From: CAYQJS01 sp964417895
GTDB lineage: Bacteria; Chloroflexota; UBA6077; SHYK01
Assembly: GCA_964417895.1 (NCBI GenBank)
Contig: CAYQJS010000011.1
Location: 56,607 to 120,606, forward strand
Reading direction: 5' to 3'
DNA: 64,000 bases
In this document: positions 24,708-34,455 of the stretch, piece by piece
How positions within the stretch are numbered: the first letter of the stretch is position 1
Layout: each line of letters starts with the position of its first letter
Made by a program: the position numbers and the translations under genes
Notes under the pieces: model-generated
Databases searched by the model: none
Seen by the model: the letters and a program-made list of their open reading frames with translations, nothing else
Told to the model about the DNA's origin: nothing

Positions 24708-25415
24708 GTGTTCGGCTACCGTGCGCGCATCGGCTATACGGTTCCGCTTCCCGCGGTGGAGGTGTTCCCCTACGAGTTTTATCAAATGGTTCCGGCGGGC
24801 GTGACCCTCGTGGTCGCCACGAGCCCGTCAGGCACCGACGACCGAGAGCAGACCTACGCGGTGAGCGAAGCGGCCGCGCGGGCGATGGCAGAAGCCGGGG
24901 TCAACGTCATCGTCATCGGAGGGGCGAGCCCGGGGTACGCGTTCGGGGTGGATCGGCTGCGCGAGTCGGCTCAGGAGATCGAGCGGGAGTACGGCATTCC
25001 CGTGACCAGCGCGCTGGAGGCTCAGCTCCACGCGCTGCGCGAGCTGGGCGCCAGGCGGCTCGGCATCGTGACTCCCTTCGCCGCTACTGGACGCGCGGGG
25101 TGGGATCGGCTCACAAACGATGGCTTCGAGGTGGTGGGCGTAGCGGGGGCCGGGTACACCCACGCCGACTTTGGCCGGTGCCCCACCGATGCTCCCGCCG
25201 AGGTTGCGCGGCGACTCGCCGCCGAGCACCCGGAAGCCGACACCATCTTTTTCCCTGCAGCCCACTGGCCCGCGGCCTCGAACGTCGAGGCGCTGGAACA
25301 GGAGCTCGGATTGAACGTGGTCAGCTCCGCCCAGGCGATCGTGTGGGAGGCGCTGCGCCGCTGCAAAATCGATGATGCTATCGAAGGCTACGGGCGCCTG
25401 CTGCGGGAGCATTGA
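24708..25415 (+). CDS. Asp/Glu racemase-fold (maleate isomerase-like) protein lacking catalytic cysteines
   Basis: 235 aa. GTG 24708 is chosen because TAGGAGG lies 7 nt upstream. The fold follows the maleate cis-trans isomerase branch: FGYRARIGYTVP start, VVATSPSG near 35, ELGARRLGIVTPF near 113, and a final VVSSAQAIVWEALRR near 205. The two Cys positions read VIGGASPGY and FFPAAHWPA, so both are replaced; the only cysteines (GRCPTD and RRCKID) lie elsewhere. Paralogue of 6571. A decarboxylase or isomerase with a non-Cys mechanism, or a binding role, is possible. Confidence 0.72.
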   Translation: MFGYRARIGYTVPLPAVEVFPYEFYQMVPAGVTLVVATSPSGTDDREQTYAVSEAAARAMAEAGVNVIVIGGASPGYAFGVDRLRESAQEIEREYGIPVTSALEAQLHALRELGARRLGIVTPFAATGRAGWDRLTNDGFEVVGVAGAGYTHADFGRCPTDAPAEVARRLAAEHPEADTIFFPAAHWPAASNVEALEQELGLNVVSSAQAIVWEALRRCKIDDAIEGYGRLLREH

Positions 25416-25439
25416 CGGCCTGGCAGGCTGCTGAAAACC

Positions 25440-25543
25440 CGCTCACCCTGAGCGAAGCGAAGGATCTGTCATGAGCGTAATGTGCCATCTAGAGACCCCA
25501 CACTGGCACCAGATCCTTCGGCCTACGGCCTCAGGATGACACT
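25440..25543. repeat. Family C inverted repeat, copy 2
   Basis: Left arm CACCCTGAGCGAAGCGAAGGATCTG and right arm CAGATCCTTCGGCC...CTCAGGATGACA, between convergent genes. It follows GCAGGCTGCTGAAAA, related to the end of the element at 4499. Confidence 0.7.
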
Positions 25544-25554
25544 TTCCGTCCACG

Positions 25555-26592
25555 CTACTCGAGCGCGTACAGCGCCCTCGGGTTGTCGTCCACGATCTTC
25601 CTCAAGACTCGCTGTTCTACGTCCGTCCGCTCCAGCAGATGGGTGATCGCCTCCATCTCCGTCGAGTTGTCGGAGTGGCTGTAGTCTGTGCCGATGACAA
25701 TGTTGTCTTCGCCCGAGTACTTGAGGACGAAGGGCAGGTCGTCGTCAGCCTCGCACGCGACGTACATGCGGTAGTCGCGCATGACGTGCTCGGTTAGCGG
25801 CATGTCCTTGCGACGGAAGCGGCGCACCAGATCGTGGAGGACGAACGGAATCCATGCCGAGCTGGTCTCGATGAAGCCCCAGCGCAGGCGCGGGAACTGC
25901 TCCGGCGTGCGGTTCATCACTAGCTGGTGGAACGCGCCGACGACCGTGAGCTTGAATTTCAAGAAGTTTCCCTGGTCGGAGCCCTGAGTGAGGATGTCGA
26001 AGAGGGGCTGGCTGCCGATCGACGCATGAACGCAGATAGGAACATCGAGCTTCTGCGCCTCTTCGTACAGGGGGAAGAAGTGGGGGTCGATAACCTGACG
26101 GTCGCCCTCGATGCTGCGGATGAAGACGGCGCAGGCGCCATGGTCGCACGCCCAACGCAGCTCGGGGAGGGCGCTGTCCATCGACATGAGCGGGAGCACC
26201 GCCGCCCAGCGGAGCCGATTGCTGCTCTGTTCCCAGGCGTGGGCCATCTGGCGGTTGTAGCCCCGGCTCATGGCCAGCTCGGTTTCCGGCCGATCGGTGA
26301 TGGGACTGAGGATCGAGGGATAGATCACGTGGACGTCGACGCCGAGCTGGTCCATGTGGTGGAGGCGACCGGGGACGTCCACCAGCTCGCGGGCGCCCTT
26401 CGGGAACATAGCTCCCGTGTTGGCAACGCCGCCGCGCGGGCGCGCTCGGCCGTCGATGATCCAGTAGTTGCGCTCCTGACCCAGGGGATCGGTCGCCGAC
26501 GCGAGCACCGGCGCATTGGCCAGGTCCTCCTCGGTAATGAACTCCCAGGTGGCGTCGGTCTCGATTACATGAGCATCGGCGTCGACGATCAT
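25555..26592 (-). CDS. Amidohydrolase_2 family metal-dependent hydrolase (AH-2)
   Basis: 345 aa; GGAGGGAGCCAG precedes the ATG. The first strand IVDADAHVIET carries DxH. CVHASIGSQP near 188 holds the strand His, ETSSAWIPFVL near 242 is the substrate-loop signature shared by AH-1 (VGWIPFWL) and AH-3 (AGWIPHFI), and IGTDYSHSDN near 302 gives the last Asp. It is the shortest of the five paralogues. Convergent with the racemase-fold gene; divergent from SBP-3 across a 151-bp spacer. Confidence 0.87.
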   Translation of the reverse strand: MIVDADAHVIETDATWEFITEEDLANAPVLASATDPLGQERNYWIIDGRARPRGGVANTGAMFPKGARELVDVPGRLHHMDQLGVDVHVIYPSILSPITDRPETELAMSRGYNRQMAHAWEQSSNRLRWAAVLPLMSMDSALPELRWACDHGACAVFIRSIEGDRQVIDPHFFPLYEEAQKLDVPICVHASIGSQPLFDILTQGSDQGNFLKFKLTVVGAFHQLVMNRTPEQFPRLRWGFIETSSAWIPFVLHDLVRRFRRKDMPLTEHVMRDYRMYVACEADDDLPFVLKYSGEDNIVIGTDYSHSDNSTEMEAITHLLERTDVEQRVLRKIVDDNPRALYALE

Positions 26593-26743
26593 CTGGCTCC
26601 CTCCGTTTGCGGCCAGCTATCTCGAGGCAAGTCTAGCACGATCTGCACCCCCAACCCATTTGACTTATCAGTCAGGGGTCGATACGGTTCCGCCCAGGTA
26701 CCGGGCCGAGCGGCCAATCTCTGCCTTCAAGACGAGGTGCGCC

Positions 26744-28468
26744 GTGCATTTGAGCAATCGGATTACTCTCGTCGTCGCGCTCTCGGCGATCCTGGCTGTG
26801 GCGTGTGCCGGCCCCCAGGGCCAGCCCGGGGCTAGCGGCGACGTTCAGGTCCGTCACAATCGAACGCTCACGATGGCTGTCCGCGACGAGGTGGCGAACC
26901 TTGCGCCCAAGCTCCCCGGGAGCAGCGGCCCCAACATCACGAAGCGCCTGTTCAACGCCACGCTGTCGCTCATTGATAGTGCGGGCGCGGCCCGCCCCTA
27001 TCTCGCCCAGGCGCTTCCGCAGCTCAACACTGCGACCTGGCGCGTCCTTCCAGACGGGCGGATGGAAACGACGTACCGGCTTCGCGACAGCCTGACCTGG
27101 CAGGACGGGACTGCCCTGACGGCCGAGGATTTCGCTTTCGCCTTCCGCGTGTATAGAGAGCAAGCGCTGGGATTCATCGGCGCTCCCGAGGACCTGATGG
27201 AGGCAGTCCTGGCGCCCGATCCGAGATCCGTGGTCGTCCAGTGGCGGTCGCTCTACGCGGACGCTGGCACGCTTGGCCTGACCGGTCTGGTTCCTTTGCC
27301 CAAACATCTGCTCGAGGCGGCCGTCGCCGAGTATGGACAGGGCGGCTCCCGAGAGGCGTTTTTCGGGCGCTCCTTCTGGACCGTGGAGTACATCGGGGCT
27401 GGCCCCTATCGCTTGACTCGGTGGGAGCCTGGCTCCTTCCTGGAGGGTGAGGCCTTCGACGGACACTCCCTCGGTCGCCCGAAGATCGACCGGGTCGTGC
27501 TCCGCATCTTCAACGACGAGAACACCGTGCTGGCCAACGTCCTCGCGGGTGACCAGCTCGACTACACAGCCCAATTCACCCTGCGTTTCGAGCACATTCC
27601 CACGCTCAGACGCCAGTGGGAGGCGGCCGGCAAGGGGACTGTGACGCCATACAGGACTTCGGCACAGACCCTTATCGCGCAAGGCCGCCCTGACATCGTC
27701 GGCGACCCTGCGCTCCACGACGTCCGGGTGCGGCGAGCCATCGCGCACACGCTGGATCGGCAAGCCCTCAACGAGGGCGTCTTCGATGGGATCGGGTATC
27801 CGACCGAGAGCTTCCTGCCGGAAACCGAACCGATGTACGCGGAGCTGGACCGAAGCATGTTCAAGTACCCCCCTGATCAGCGACGGGCGGAACAGCTCAT
27901 GAGCGAGGCCGGACTGGCTCGGGATGCCGGAGGGCTATTCGCCGACCCGTCCGGCAGGCGCTTTCGTCTGGACTTCATCGTGAGCAGCGGTCCGGAGAAC
28001 GAGCGCGCCCAGGCCATTCTGGCCGACTCCTGGCGCCGAGCTGGCTTCGACGTGTACCCCGCCATCCTGTCTCAGGCGGATGCGCGGGATATTTCGACGC
28101 GCCACACGTTTCCAGGCCTCGCCCAGCGAGGCGGCGCCCCCGATGAATCGCACTTCACCGCCGCGGAGATCGGCTCTGCCGCCAATCGATGGTCCGGCGC
28201 CAACCGCGGTGGGTGGACATTTCCCGAGTACGAGCGGCTGTTTGCGGCCTTCACCGCCACTCTGGACCCTGGTGATCGGAGGCGGTACACGGTTCAAATG
28301 CTGACGATGTTGAGCGAGCTGCTTCCTGCCTACGCGCTGTATTTCAGGATCGACGTCAGAACCTGGGTGCCTTCCCTGGCGGGCCCAGACATCGGCACAA
28401 CCGGGTTCGGGCTTGTGTCACAGGAAACGACAGTGCACTGGAACATCCACGAGTGGGAATTCCGATAG
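26744..28468 (+). CDS. ABC transporter solute-binding lipoprotein, family 5 (SBP-3)
   Basis: 574 aa. GTG 26744 begins the signal peptide and follows GAGG; an upstream in-frame start at 26660 would bury the signal peptide. Lipobox ILAVAC gives Cys21. VLPDGRMETTYRLR and WNIHEWEFR at the end mark it, with SBP-4 and SBP-6, as a subgroup sharing LPQLN before the PDG motif. It is followed after 72 nt by bicupin cupin-3, and then by convergent AH-3: the clearest copy of the SBP/bicupin/amidohydrolase set. Confidence 0.88.
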   Translation: MHLSNRITLVVALSAILAVACAGPQGQPGASGDVQVRHNRTLTMAVRDEVANLAPKLPGSSGPNITKRLFNATLSLIDSAGAARPYLAQALPQLNTATWRVLPDGRMETTYRLRDSLTWQDGTALTAEDFAFAFRVYREQALGFIGAPEDLMEAVLAPDPRSVVVQWRSLYADAGTLGLTGLVPLPKHLLEAAVAEYGQGGSREAFFGRSFWTVEYIGAGPYRLTRWEPGSFLEGEAFDGHSLGRPKIDRVVLRIFNDENTVLANVLAGDQLDYTAQFTLRFEHIPTLRRQWEAAGKGTVTPYRTSAQTLIAQGRPDIVGDPALHDVRVRRAIAHTLDRQALNEGVFDGIGYPTESFLPETEPMYAELDRSMFKYPPDQRRAEQLMSEAGLARDAGGLFADPSGRRFRLDFIVSSGPENERAQAILADSWRRAGFDVYPAILSQADARDISTRHTFPGLAQRGGAPDESHFTAAEIGSAANRWSGANRGGWTFPEYERLFAAFTATLDPGDRRRYTVQMLTMLSELLPAYALYFRIDVRTWVPSLAGPDIGTTGFGLVSQETTVHWNIHEWEFR

Positions 28469-28540
28469 GGCGGGGTTCATCGACGAGCTGATCCAGGCTG
28501 CTGATCGATTCGGACCGACAAAGTAAGAAGGAGGCCATAA

Positions 28541-29731
28541 ATGGCAGCGCTAGACCTGGCAACTGAACGCAAGGTAATGGAGGCCGACCTCCAGGCATCC
28601 CACGAAGAAGCAACGCGCTACAAGAGCCCGTATGAGCGATGGAAGGCTTCGCAGGGGCTCCCCACCATCCGGGCTTTCAGCGTGGCAAACGTCTACGAAG
28701 TGGAGCTCACCCCCTGGGAGGCCCGTGGCGGATCGGGCGTCTTCATCAATGTCGACGGCAGCGCCGGGTTCAACGACTCCTACGTGTACCAGCTCGGACC
28801 CAGGGAGTCGTCTGCGCCCATCAAGCACATCTACGATGAGCTGGTCTTTGTCCTAAGCGGGCATGGAGCCACCACGATCTGGATTGACGAAAACAGGAAG
28901 CAGACGTTCGAATGGCGCAAAGGCAGCTACTTCGCGCTTCCGCCGAACGCCTCCCACCAGTTCTACAACCTCTCGGGAGAAGAGCCGGCACGGTACTTTG
29001 CTATGACCGCCGCCCCCAGGGTGATCGATACGTTCAAGAACTTGGATTTTGTCTTCAACAATCCCTATGCGTTCGACGACCGGTTCAGTGACGAAGACGG
29101 CTACTTCAGAGAAGCCGAACGGCTATCCGGGCGGCGCGGCGAGTGGCGCACGAACTTCATTGCCGACGTGTGGTCGTTCGCGGGACCCCGACGAGCATCG
29201 GCGGAGGAGGTCGCGCAGCGGGCGAGGGCGGGCCTGACCACCGTTCGAGGGTCGGTTGGCGGTGGGGATTCTGGCGGCCGCCAGGTAGCTTTTGTGGACG
29301 GCACCGTGCGCTGCGGCGTCTCGTTCGGATCGCAGCCTGGCGTGCACACGGCGTTTCACCGGCACGGCCCCGGGATCCACGTGCTGACCATTGGCGGTCA
29401 CGGATATTCGCTGCTCCGGGGGCCGGAGGGTGGCGACTTCAGGCGTGTTGATTGGCAACCCGGGACCATTTTCGTCCCGCCTGAGATGTGGTGGCATGCG
29501 CACTTCAATACCGGGCCGGAGCCGTGGGACTGGCTGAGGATCGGCTGGGGCACGGATAAGCCCAAGCCTGGCGGCGGGCAATATGACTACACCCGCAGCC
29601 CGAATGAGGGCGGAGACCAGATCCCCTTCGAAGAAGATGCCCCGTCGATCCACCTGGAGTTCGAGGAGGAGCTGAGAAGCAAAGGGGTGGCGGACCTCAT
29701 GTTCCATCACCCCTATTGCGCCGTCAGGTAG
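28541..29731 (+). CDS. Bicupin domain protein (cupin-3)
   Basis: 396 aa; AAGAAGGAGG lies 6 nt before the ATG. The opening YKSPYERWKASQGLPTIR is the family signature. Cupin barrel 1: IKHIYDELVFVLSGHG near 90 and NASHQFYNLSG near 138. Barrel 2: TAFHRHGPGIHVL near 270 and WWHAHFNTG near 318. Between the barrels is a long loop with an Arg/Ala-rich insertion and GGGDSGG, making this the longest paralogue. Most similar to cupin-4 at 39751. Same strand as SBP-3, likely one operon. Confidence 0.82.
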   Translation: MAALDLATERKVMEADLQASHEEATRYKSPYERWKASQGLPTIRAFSVANVYEVELTPWEARGGSGVFINVDGSAGFNDSYVYQLGPRESSAPIKHIYDELVFVLSGHGATTIWIDENRKQTFEWRKGSYFALPPNASHQFYNLSGEEPARYFAMTAAPRVIDTFKNLDFVFNNPYAFDDRFSDEDGYFREAERLSGRRGEWRTNFIADVWSFAGPRRASAEEVAQRARAGLTTVRGSVGGGDSGGRQVAFVDGTVRCGVSFGSQPGVHTAFHRHGPGIHVLTIGGHGYSLLRGPEGGDFRRVDWQPGTIFVPPEMWWHAHFNTGPEPWDWLRIGWGTDKPKPGGGQYDYTRSPNEGGDQIPFEEDAPSIHLEFEEELRSKGVADLMFHHPYCAVR

Positions 29732-29765
29732 CTCTCAACGGACAGCGGGCAAGGCTGGGACACTG

Positions 29766-29804
29766 TCCCCTCCCCCCTGGCGGGGGAGGGCTAGGGAGAG
29801 GGGG
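29766..29804. repeat. REP-like palindrome (family B)
   Basis: CCCCTCCCCCC-TGG-CGGGGGAGGG hairpin followed by CTAGGGAGAGGGGG, between the convergent cupin-3 and AH-3 genes. Confidence 0.65.
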
Positions 29805-29838
29805 CCACGAACTTCTGCGATCCTGTACGATCGGCTCA

Positions 29839-31002
29839 CTACGCTTCGGCGTCGAGGTGGAAGAACTCGATCGCATTGCCGGCCAACATCGCGTACCTCT
29901 CGTCCTCCGGCACGCCGGCGAAGCTCTCCTCTATGACCCCGCGCGAGTGTGGCCAGTCGCCCTGCTGGTGTGGAAAGTCGGTGCCCCAGATGAGGTTGTC
30001 GACTCCGATCTGATGCCGTAGCTGCACACCCACGGGGTCCCGCAGGAAGCCCCAGACCGCGTGGCGGCGAATGTAGGCGCTGGGCGGCTGCGGCAGTGGG
30101 CCGACCCCGAACGAGCGCTCTGCCCAGAACCTCGTGCGGGCATAGTTGTCGTCAGCCTGGAAGATGAAGTGGGGGATCCAGCCGGCCTGCGTCTCGGCGA
30201 AGTAGATGCGCAGCGAGGGGAAGCGCTCGAACACCCCCGTGAACATCATCTGCGCCATACTGCGGCCCATCGACGTCGAAAAACGGGTGACATACCCGAC
30301 CGGGTCGGCGCCCGAAGTGTGTACTTCACCCGCTCCGGGCTGCTGCTTATACCGGAAGGTGGGCCCGGAACCCGGACCGCCTCCGAAGATGGAATGAGCG
30401 GTGATCCCCATCTTCAGGTCGAGCGCGGCAGCCCAGAACCTGTCGTCCTCCGGCATCGGATACCCTTTGCCGTTCGGATAGTTTCTGAGCATGATCCCCT
30501 TCAGGCCCGCCCGAGCGCAGTATTCCAGCTCGGCAATCGCGTCGTCCATGCTGGTGTCCGGAATCAGGCCCATGCCGATCAGCCGATCTGGCGCGTAGGA
30601 GCAGTAATCCTCGGCCAGGAACTCGTTGAAGGCGTGGATGAGAGCTTTGTAGCCCGCGTCCTCTCGGATGCCCCGCCACATCGTCTGGTGGGTGTGGTAG
30701 AGGATCTCGGCGTCGACTCCGTCCTGGTCCTGCTCGCGCACCCGCTGATCGGGTCCGCCCGTGCCGGGGTTATCCTCGTAGACCTCTCCGACGACGTTGC
30801 GCTGCTCGTAGGGCTTGCCACCCATGGCGAGACCGAGCACGTAGGTGTCGCGGCCCTCCATGACGATGCCGTCGCCTCCGGTTGGCAGCTTCACCAGACG
30901 CGGGGCGCGATCCCGCCACTCTTTAGGAACGCGAGGCGTCCACATCTCAGGTGGAATCTCAATATGCCCATCCCCGGAGATCACTCGATATCGATACGCC
31001 AT
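29839..31002 (-). CDS. Amidohydrolase_2 family metal-dependent hydrolase (AH-3)
   Basis: 387 aa; GGAAGGAGGACCC precedes the ATG. The start RVISGDGHIEIPPEMWTPRVP shows DxH; ITAHSIFGG near 193 gives the strand-5 His, AGWIPHFIFQ near 262 the substrate loop, and WGTDFPHQQGDWPHS near 340 the last Asp. Strongly similar in layout to AH-5 at 41018 (both have TPRVP, GTDFPH or NDFPH, and end with NAIEFFHLD), so these two are recent paralogues, each next to a bicupin of the same subgroup. Confidence 0.88.
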   Translation of the reverse strand: MAYRYRVISGDGHIEIPPEMWTPRVPKEWRDRAPRLVKLPTGGDGIVMEGRDTYVLGLAMGGKPYEQRNVVGEVYEDNPGTGGPDQRVREQDQDGVDAEILYHTHQTMWRGIREDAGYKALIHAFNEFLAEDYCSYAPDRLIGMGLIPDTSMDDAIAELEYCARAGLKGIMLRNYPNGKGYPMPEDDRFWAAALDLKMGITAHSIFGGGPGSGPTFRYKQQPGAGEVHTSGADPVGYVTRFSTSMGRSMAQMMFTGVFERFPSLRIYFAETQAGWIPHFIFQADDNYARTRFWAERSFGVGPLPQPPSAYIRRHAVWGFLRDPVGVQLRHQIGVDNLIWGTDFPHQQGDWPHSRGVIEESFAGVPEDERYAMLAGNAIEFFHLDAEA

Positions 31003-31049
31003 TGGGTCCTCCTTCCTTGACTAGAGGTGTGTGTCCAGCTATCGCTGCT

Positions 31050-32747
31050 TCATGATGAAGCGCGCGCTTCCACTACGGCGTTGCGCAGCAGCCTCCCTGG
31101 ATAGGCGCCCGTGTGCTCACCGCGCTCCATCAGCACTTCTCCGTTGACGATCGTCATCTCGACGCCCCTCGCCCGCTGCACAAAGCGCCCGTAGCCGGCG
31201 GGCATATCGTCGATCCACTCCGCCTCCTCTGTCCCGATCCGCTCGGGGTCGAACAACACGAGATCCGCAGCGTAGCCCGAGCGTACCAGCCCGCGGGATG
31301 GGATGTCGTAGAGCGTGGCCACCGCGAAGGTGAGGCGGTGCACGGCCTCTTCCAGCGTGAGCGCCCGCCGCTCGCGGACGTATTGACCCAGCAGATGGGT
31401 GCAGTAGCCATATGTCGCGAAGTTCTGCGTGTGAGCGCCGGCGTCCGACTCTCCAATGACCACGTGCGAGCTCCGCAACATCTCCCCGACCGCCTCCGGG
31501 TCGCCCTGGATGCCCAGCGACTTGAACGGCGCTTCCAAATCCTCTTTGAGGTTCAGATCCAGGAACGCATCGATCACGTCTTTTTCCTGGGCCTCGGCGA
31601 TCTCGGCGAAGCTCTTGCCGATGAGCCCCTGGTGCTCTGGCAGCCGCGCTCCAGCTAGGCGGATCATATCCCACCGCTTGGAGAACACGGTGGGCGTCGG
31701 GTCGTCGACTGCCTCGTACCGCAGCTGTGGTCGGAGCGCGGGGTCGGCGAGGGCCCGCTTGCGGTCCTCGAGTGAGGGCATGTTGAGCACCCGCTTCCAG
31801 GTCGGCAGCTCCTCGAACCCGCCCGTATAGGGCGACAGTACCCGGACCGACTCTATTCCGAGGGCGAAGGTCAAACCGAAGGCTCTCGCGCCGCGCTTGA
31901 ACTGCTCGGCGGCGGCGGCCAGATCGTCGCGCCACTGGTTGGGTGCGCCCCAGCGGTGGTTGATCGCCTGCCAGAGTACCGGGCGGCCGGAGTGCAGCGA
32001 CAGGTCGCCGTACCACGACACCGGTGGGATCGCGGGGTTGCCACCCGCTTGAATCGCCCCGGCGCCGAAACGACCAACTTCTCCGGCTAGGGCGAACACT
32101 TCGCGGTCGTCGGCGAGGTGGCCGGGCAGCGGCGATCCGTCCTCCTGGGCGTGCCGCGGGTTGCGATCGGTTGTGAGGCCCAGGGCTCCGGCTTCGAGCG
32201 CCGCGCGTAGCTCCCGGACCATCTCGCCCACCTCAGCCTCCGTGGCCGTGCGCTTGTTCGCGTCGTCTCGGAGAACGTAGCGCCGGATCGCATGGTGCCC
32301 GGCGAGGCAGCCGACGTTCACGCCCAGCCGCGCCGAAAACGCGGCGAGGTACTCCGCGAAACTCTGCCAACCCCAGGGAAGTCCTGCCTCCAGCACAGGG
32401 CGCGGCATGGCTTCAACGCGGATGAACGTCCGGAGCAGCGCGTCGTGGTCCTCCGGCCAGCACGGGGCCAGCCCCAGCCCGCAGTTGGCCATGATGATGC
32501 TCGTAACTCCGTGCCAGGTGGAGGCGGAGGCGATAGGGTCCCAGAAGATCTGGGCGTCCATGTGCGTGTGGTGATCGATGAACCCTGGCGCGACAGCGAA
32601 GCCGCTGGCATCGATCATGCGGCGGGCGCGGCCATCGACCCGGCCGACGGCCGTGATCCGGCCGCCCTCAATCGCGACGTCGCCGAAGAAGCCAGGCATC
32701 CCGGACCCATCGACGATCCAACCGTTCCTGATCAGGAGGTCGTGCAT
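31050..32747 (-). CDS. D-aminoacylase/N-acyl-D-amino-acid deacylase family amidohydrolase, full length
   Basis: 565 aa from ATG 32747, which lies one nt after the stop of SBP-4 and so looks translationally coupled; a start 27 nt further up is possible. LLIRNGWIVDGSGMPG opens the beta-sandwich; IDHHTHMD near 58 and ANCGLGLAPC near 90 (zinc Cys) give the metal site, GESDAGAH near 455 the catalytic Asp. It carries the ~100-residue central region that the paralogue at 11052 lacks. Cotranscription with SBP-4 suggests that the imported ligand is an N-acyl amino acid or other amide. Confidence 0.87.
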   Translation of the reverse strand: MHDLLIRNGWIVDGSGMPGFFGDVAIEGGRITAVGRVDGRARRMIDASGFAVAPGFIDHHTHMDAQIFWDPIASASTWHGVTSIIMANCGLGLAPCWPEDHDALLRTFIRVEAMPRPVLEAGLPWGWQSFAEYLAAFSARLGVNVGCLAGHHAIRRYVLRDDANKRTATEAEVGEMVRELRAALEAGALGLTTDRNPRHAQEDGSPLPGHLADDREVFALAGEVGRFGAGAIQAGGNPAIPPVSWYGDLSLHSGRPVLWQAINHRWGAPNQWRDDLAAAAEQFKRGARAFGLTFALGIESVRVLSPYTGGFEELPTWKRVLNMPSLEDRKRALADPALRPQLRYEAVDDPTPTVFSKRWDMIRLAGARLPEHQGLIGKSFAEIAEAQEKDVIDAFLDLNLKEDLEAPFKSLGIQGDPEAVGEMLRSSHVVIGESDAGAHTQNFATYGYCTHLLGQYVRERRALTLEEAVHRLTFAVATLYDIPSRGLVRSGYAADLVLFDPERIGTEEAEWIDDMPAGYGRFVQRARGVEMTIVNGEVLMERGEHTGAYPGRLLRNAVVEARASS

Positions 32748-32748
32748 G

Positions 32749-34455
32749 TCATCGCCACTCCCACTCGTGGACATTCCAGGTCGTCGGCCGATCGGGTGTC
32801 GCCGCCTGTGGGCCTCGCAGGGTCGCGACGTGGGCGGTGGGCGCGAGGCTGTAGTAGAGGAAAATCCAGGGCACCTGCTCTGTGACGCGTTTCATCATCT
32901 GCGCTACCAGCTTGCCGCGCTCGCCGCGGTCGAGCGTCCGATTGAAGGTGTCGAGCAAGCTATCGTACTCCCTGTCCGACCAACCTCCGAAATTCGTGCC
33001 TCCCGACCATCGATTCTCGGCCGTGGGAATGCCGGCGGTGCTCAGCTGCCGCAGGCTGCCCTCATCCGCTCCTGAGCCCGTCGTCATTACACCCGATATC
33101 GTCGTCTTTAGCTCGTGGTTGAGAATCTGCGCCGGAGGCAGCACGTGTGGTTGAGCATCGAATCCGGCGCGTCTCCACGTATCCGTCATGACGCTCAGCT
33201 CGCGCTCGTTTGGGACCCGGGAGACCTGCCAGGACTCAAAGCTGAACCGCCCGACACCCGGGCTGGCGAAGACGCCGTCGGGTCCGCGGACGTAGCCGGC
33301 CTCGTTCATGAGCTGTTCTGAGCGACGGACGTCGTAGGTGTATTTTGTAATCGCGGAATCGATGGTCGCGTAGTACCCCAGCGTGGGCGGCACCATCGCG
33401 TCGGCCATCACACCCTCACCATCGAACAGCACATCGTTAAGAGCTTGCCTGTCGATAGCGAGGGCCAGCGCCATCCTTACCCGTACGTCCAGCAGTGTGG
33501 AGGGTTTCGCCACATCTGGGCGAAGCTGCACCTGCGTCATCGTCACCGCACTCGGGCTGGCGAGCAGGGCCATGCCGGCCTGACGCATGAGTGATCCCGT
33601 GTCGAAGCGTATTGCACTCCTATCGGCCACGTGCACGTCGCCGGAGAGGACGCTGGCGAGGACCGTGTTGGGATCGTTGATAAAAACCAAGCGCACTCGG
33701 TCGATCCGTGGGCGGCCGAGTGCATGGCCGTCGAACGCGGCCGCCTCGAGAAACGCGCCCGACTCCCAACGGTCGAGGCGGTACGGGCCCAGCCCGACGT
33801 ATTCCCGCGTCCAGTACGGGTCGTTCGCCGCGGCGGCCAGCCGTCCTTCGTCCCGGTACCGGGCCAGGATGTGGCGCGGCAAAGGGAGAAGGGCGGACTT
33901 CTCGCTGCCCAGCGACCCTGCGCCCGCGTAGAGTCCGCGCCAGCTGATCACCACCGTGCGTTGGTCCGGAGCGAGCACCTGCTCGATCTCGCTCTGAGGC
34001 GGCCGCCCCGCCACCCCGAACTCAGGCGTTCGGTACACCTGCCACGCCAGGATGAAGTCCTCGGACGAGAGCGACGTGCCATCGTGCCACCTGAGGTCCG
34101 TCCTGAGACGATACGTGGTCTCCATGCGGCCGTCGGGGAACACGTGCCAGCTCTCGCTGTTCAGCTGCGGGAGAGACTCGGCGAGGTAAGCGCGCGGGAC
34201 CTCGCGATCATCAAGCAAGCTTAAACTGGCATTAAAAAGCCGCACAGGATTGACGAGCGCGAAGGCGCTGCCGATCTCCAGGCTGAGCGCCTCGGGCTCA
34301 GGGGCGATAGCCATGACCAGCGTACGCTTGACTTCCGGCGCCGCGGGCTCGACTCCTCGAGCGGCGTCCTCCCCCGGCACCACGGGCGCCGGAGCGCAGG
34401 CCGTCAACGTTGCCATGGCCAGCAGCACTGGAATCCTGCGGATCCTGCGTATCAC
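32749..34455 (-). CDS. ABC transporter solute-binding lipoprotein, family 5 (SBP-4)
   Basis: 568 aa from GTG 34455, the start that makes MIRRIRRIPVLLAMATLTAC a signal peptide with lipobox Cys20; the frame is open 90 nt further. VFPDGRMETTYRLR, RWHDGTSLSSEDF and C-terminal WNVHEWEWR are the family marks; same subgroup as SBP-3 and SBP-6. First gene of a two-gene unit with the D-aminoacylase. Confidence 0.87.
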   Translation of the reverse strand: MIRRIRRIPVLLAMATLTACAPAPVVPGEDAARGVEPAAPEVKRTLVMAIAPEPEALSLEIGSAFALVNPVRLFNASLSLLDDREVPRAYLAESLPQLNSESWHVFPDGRMETTYRLRTDLRWHDGTSLSSEDFILAWQVYRTPEFGVAGRPPQSEIEQVLAPDQRTVVISWRGLYAGAGSLGSEKSALLPLPRHILARYRDEGRLAAAANDPYWTREYVGLGPYRLDRWESGAFLEAAAFDGHALGRPRIDRVRLVFINDPNTVLASVLSGDVHVADRSAIRFDTGSLMRQAGMALLASPSAVTMTQVQLRPDVAKPSTLLDVRVRMALALAIDRQALNDVLFDGEGVMADAMVPPTLGYYATIDSAITKYTYDVRRSEQLMNEAGYVRGPDGVFASPGVGRFSFESWQVSRVPNERELSVMTDTWRRAGFDAQPHVLPPAQILNHELKTTISGVMTTGSGADEGSLRQLSTAGIPTAENRWSGGTNFGGWSDREYDSLLDTFNRTLDRGERGKLVAQMMKRVTEQVPWIFLYYSLAPTAHVATLRGPQAATPDRPTTWNVHEWEWR

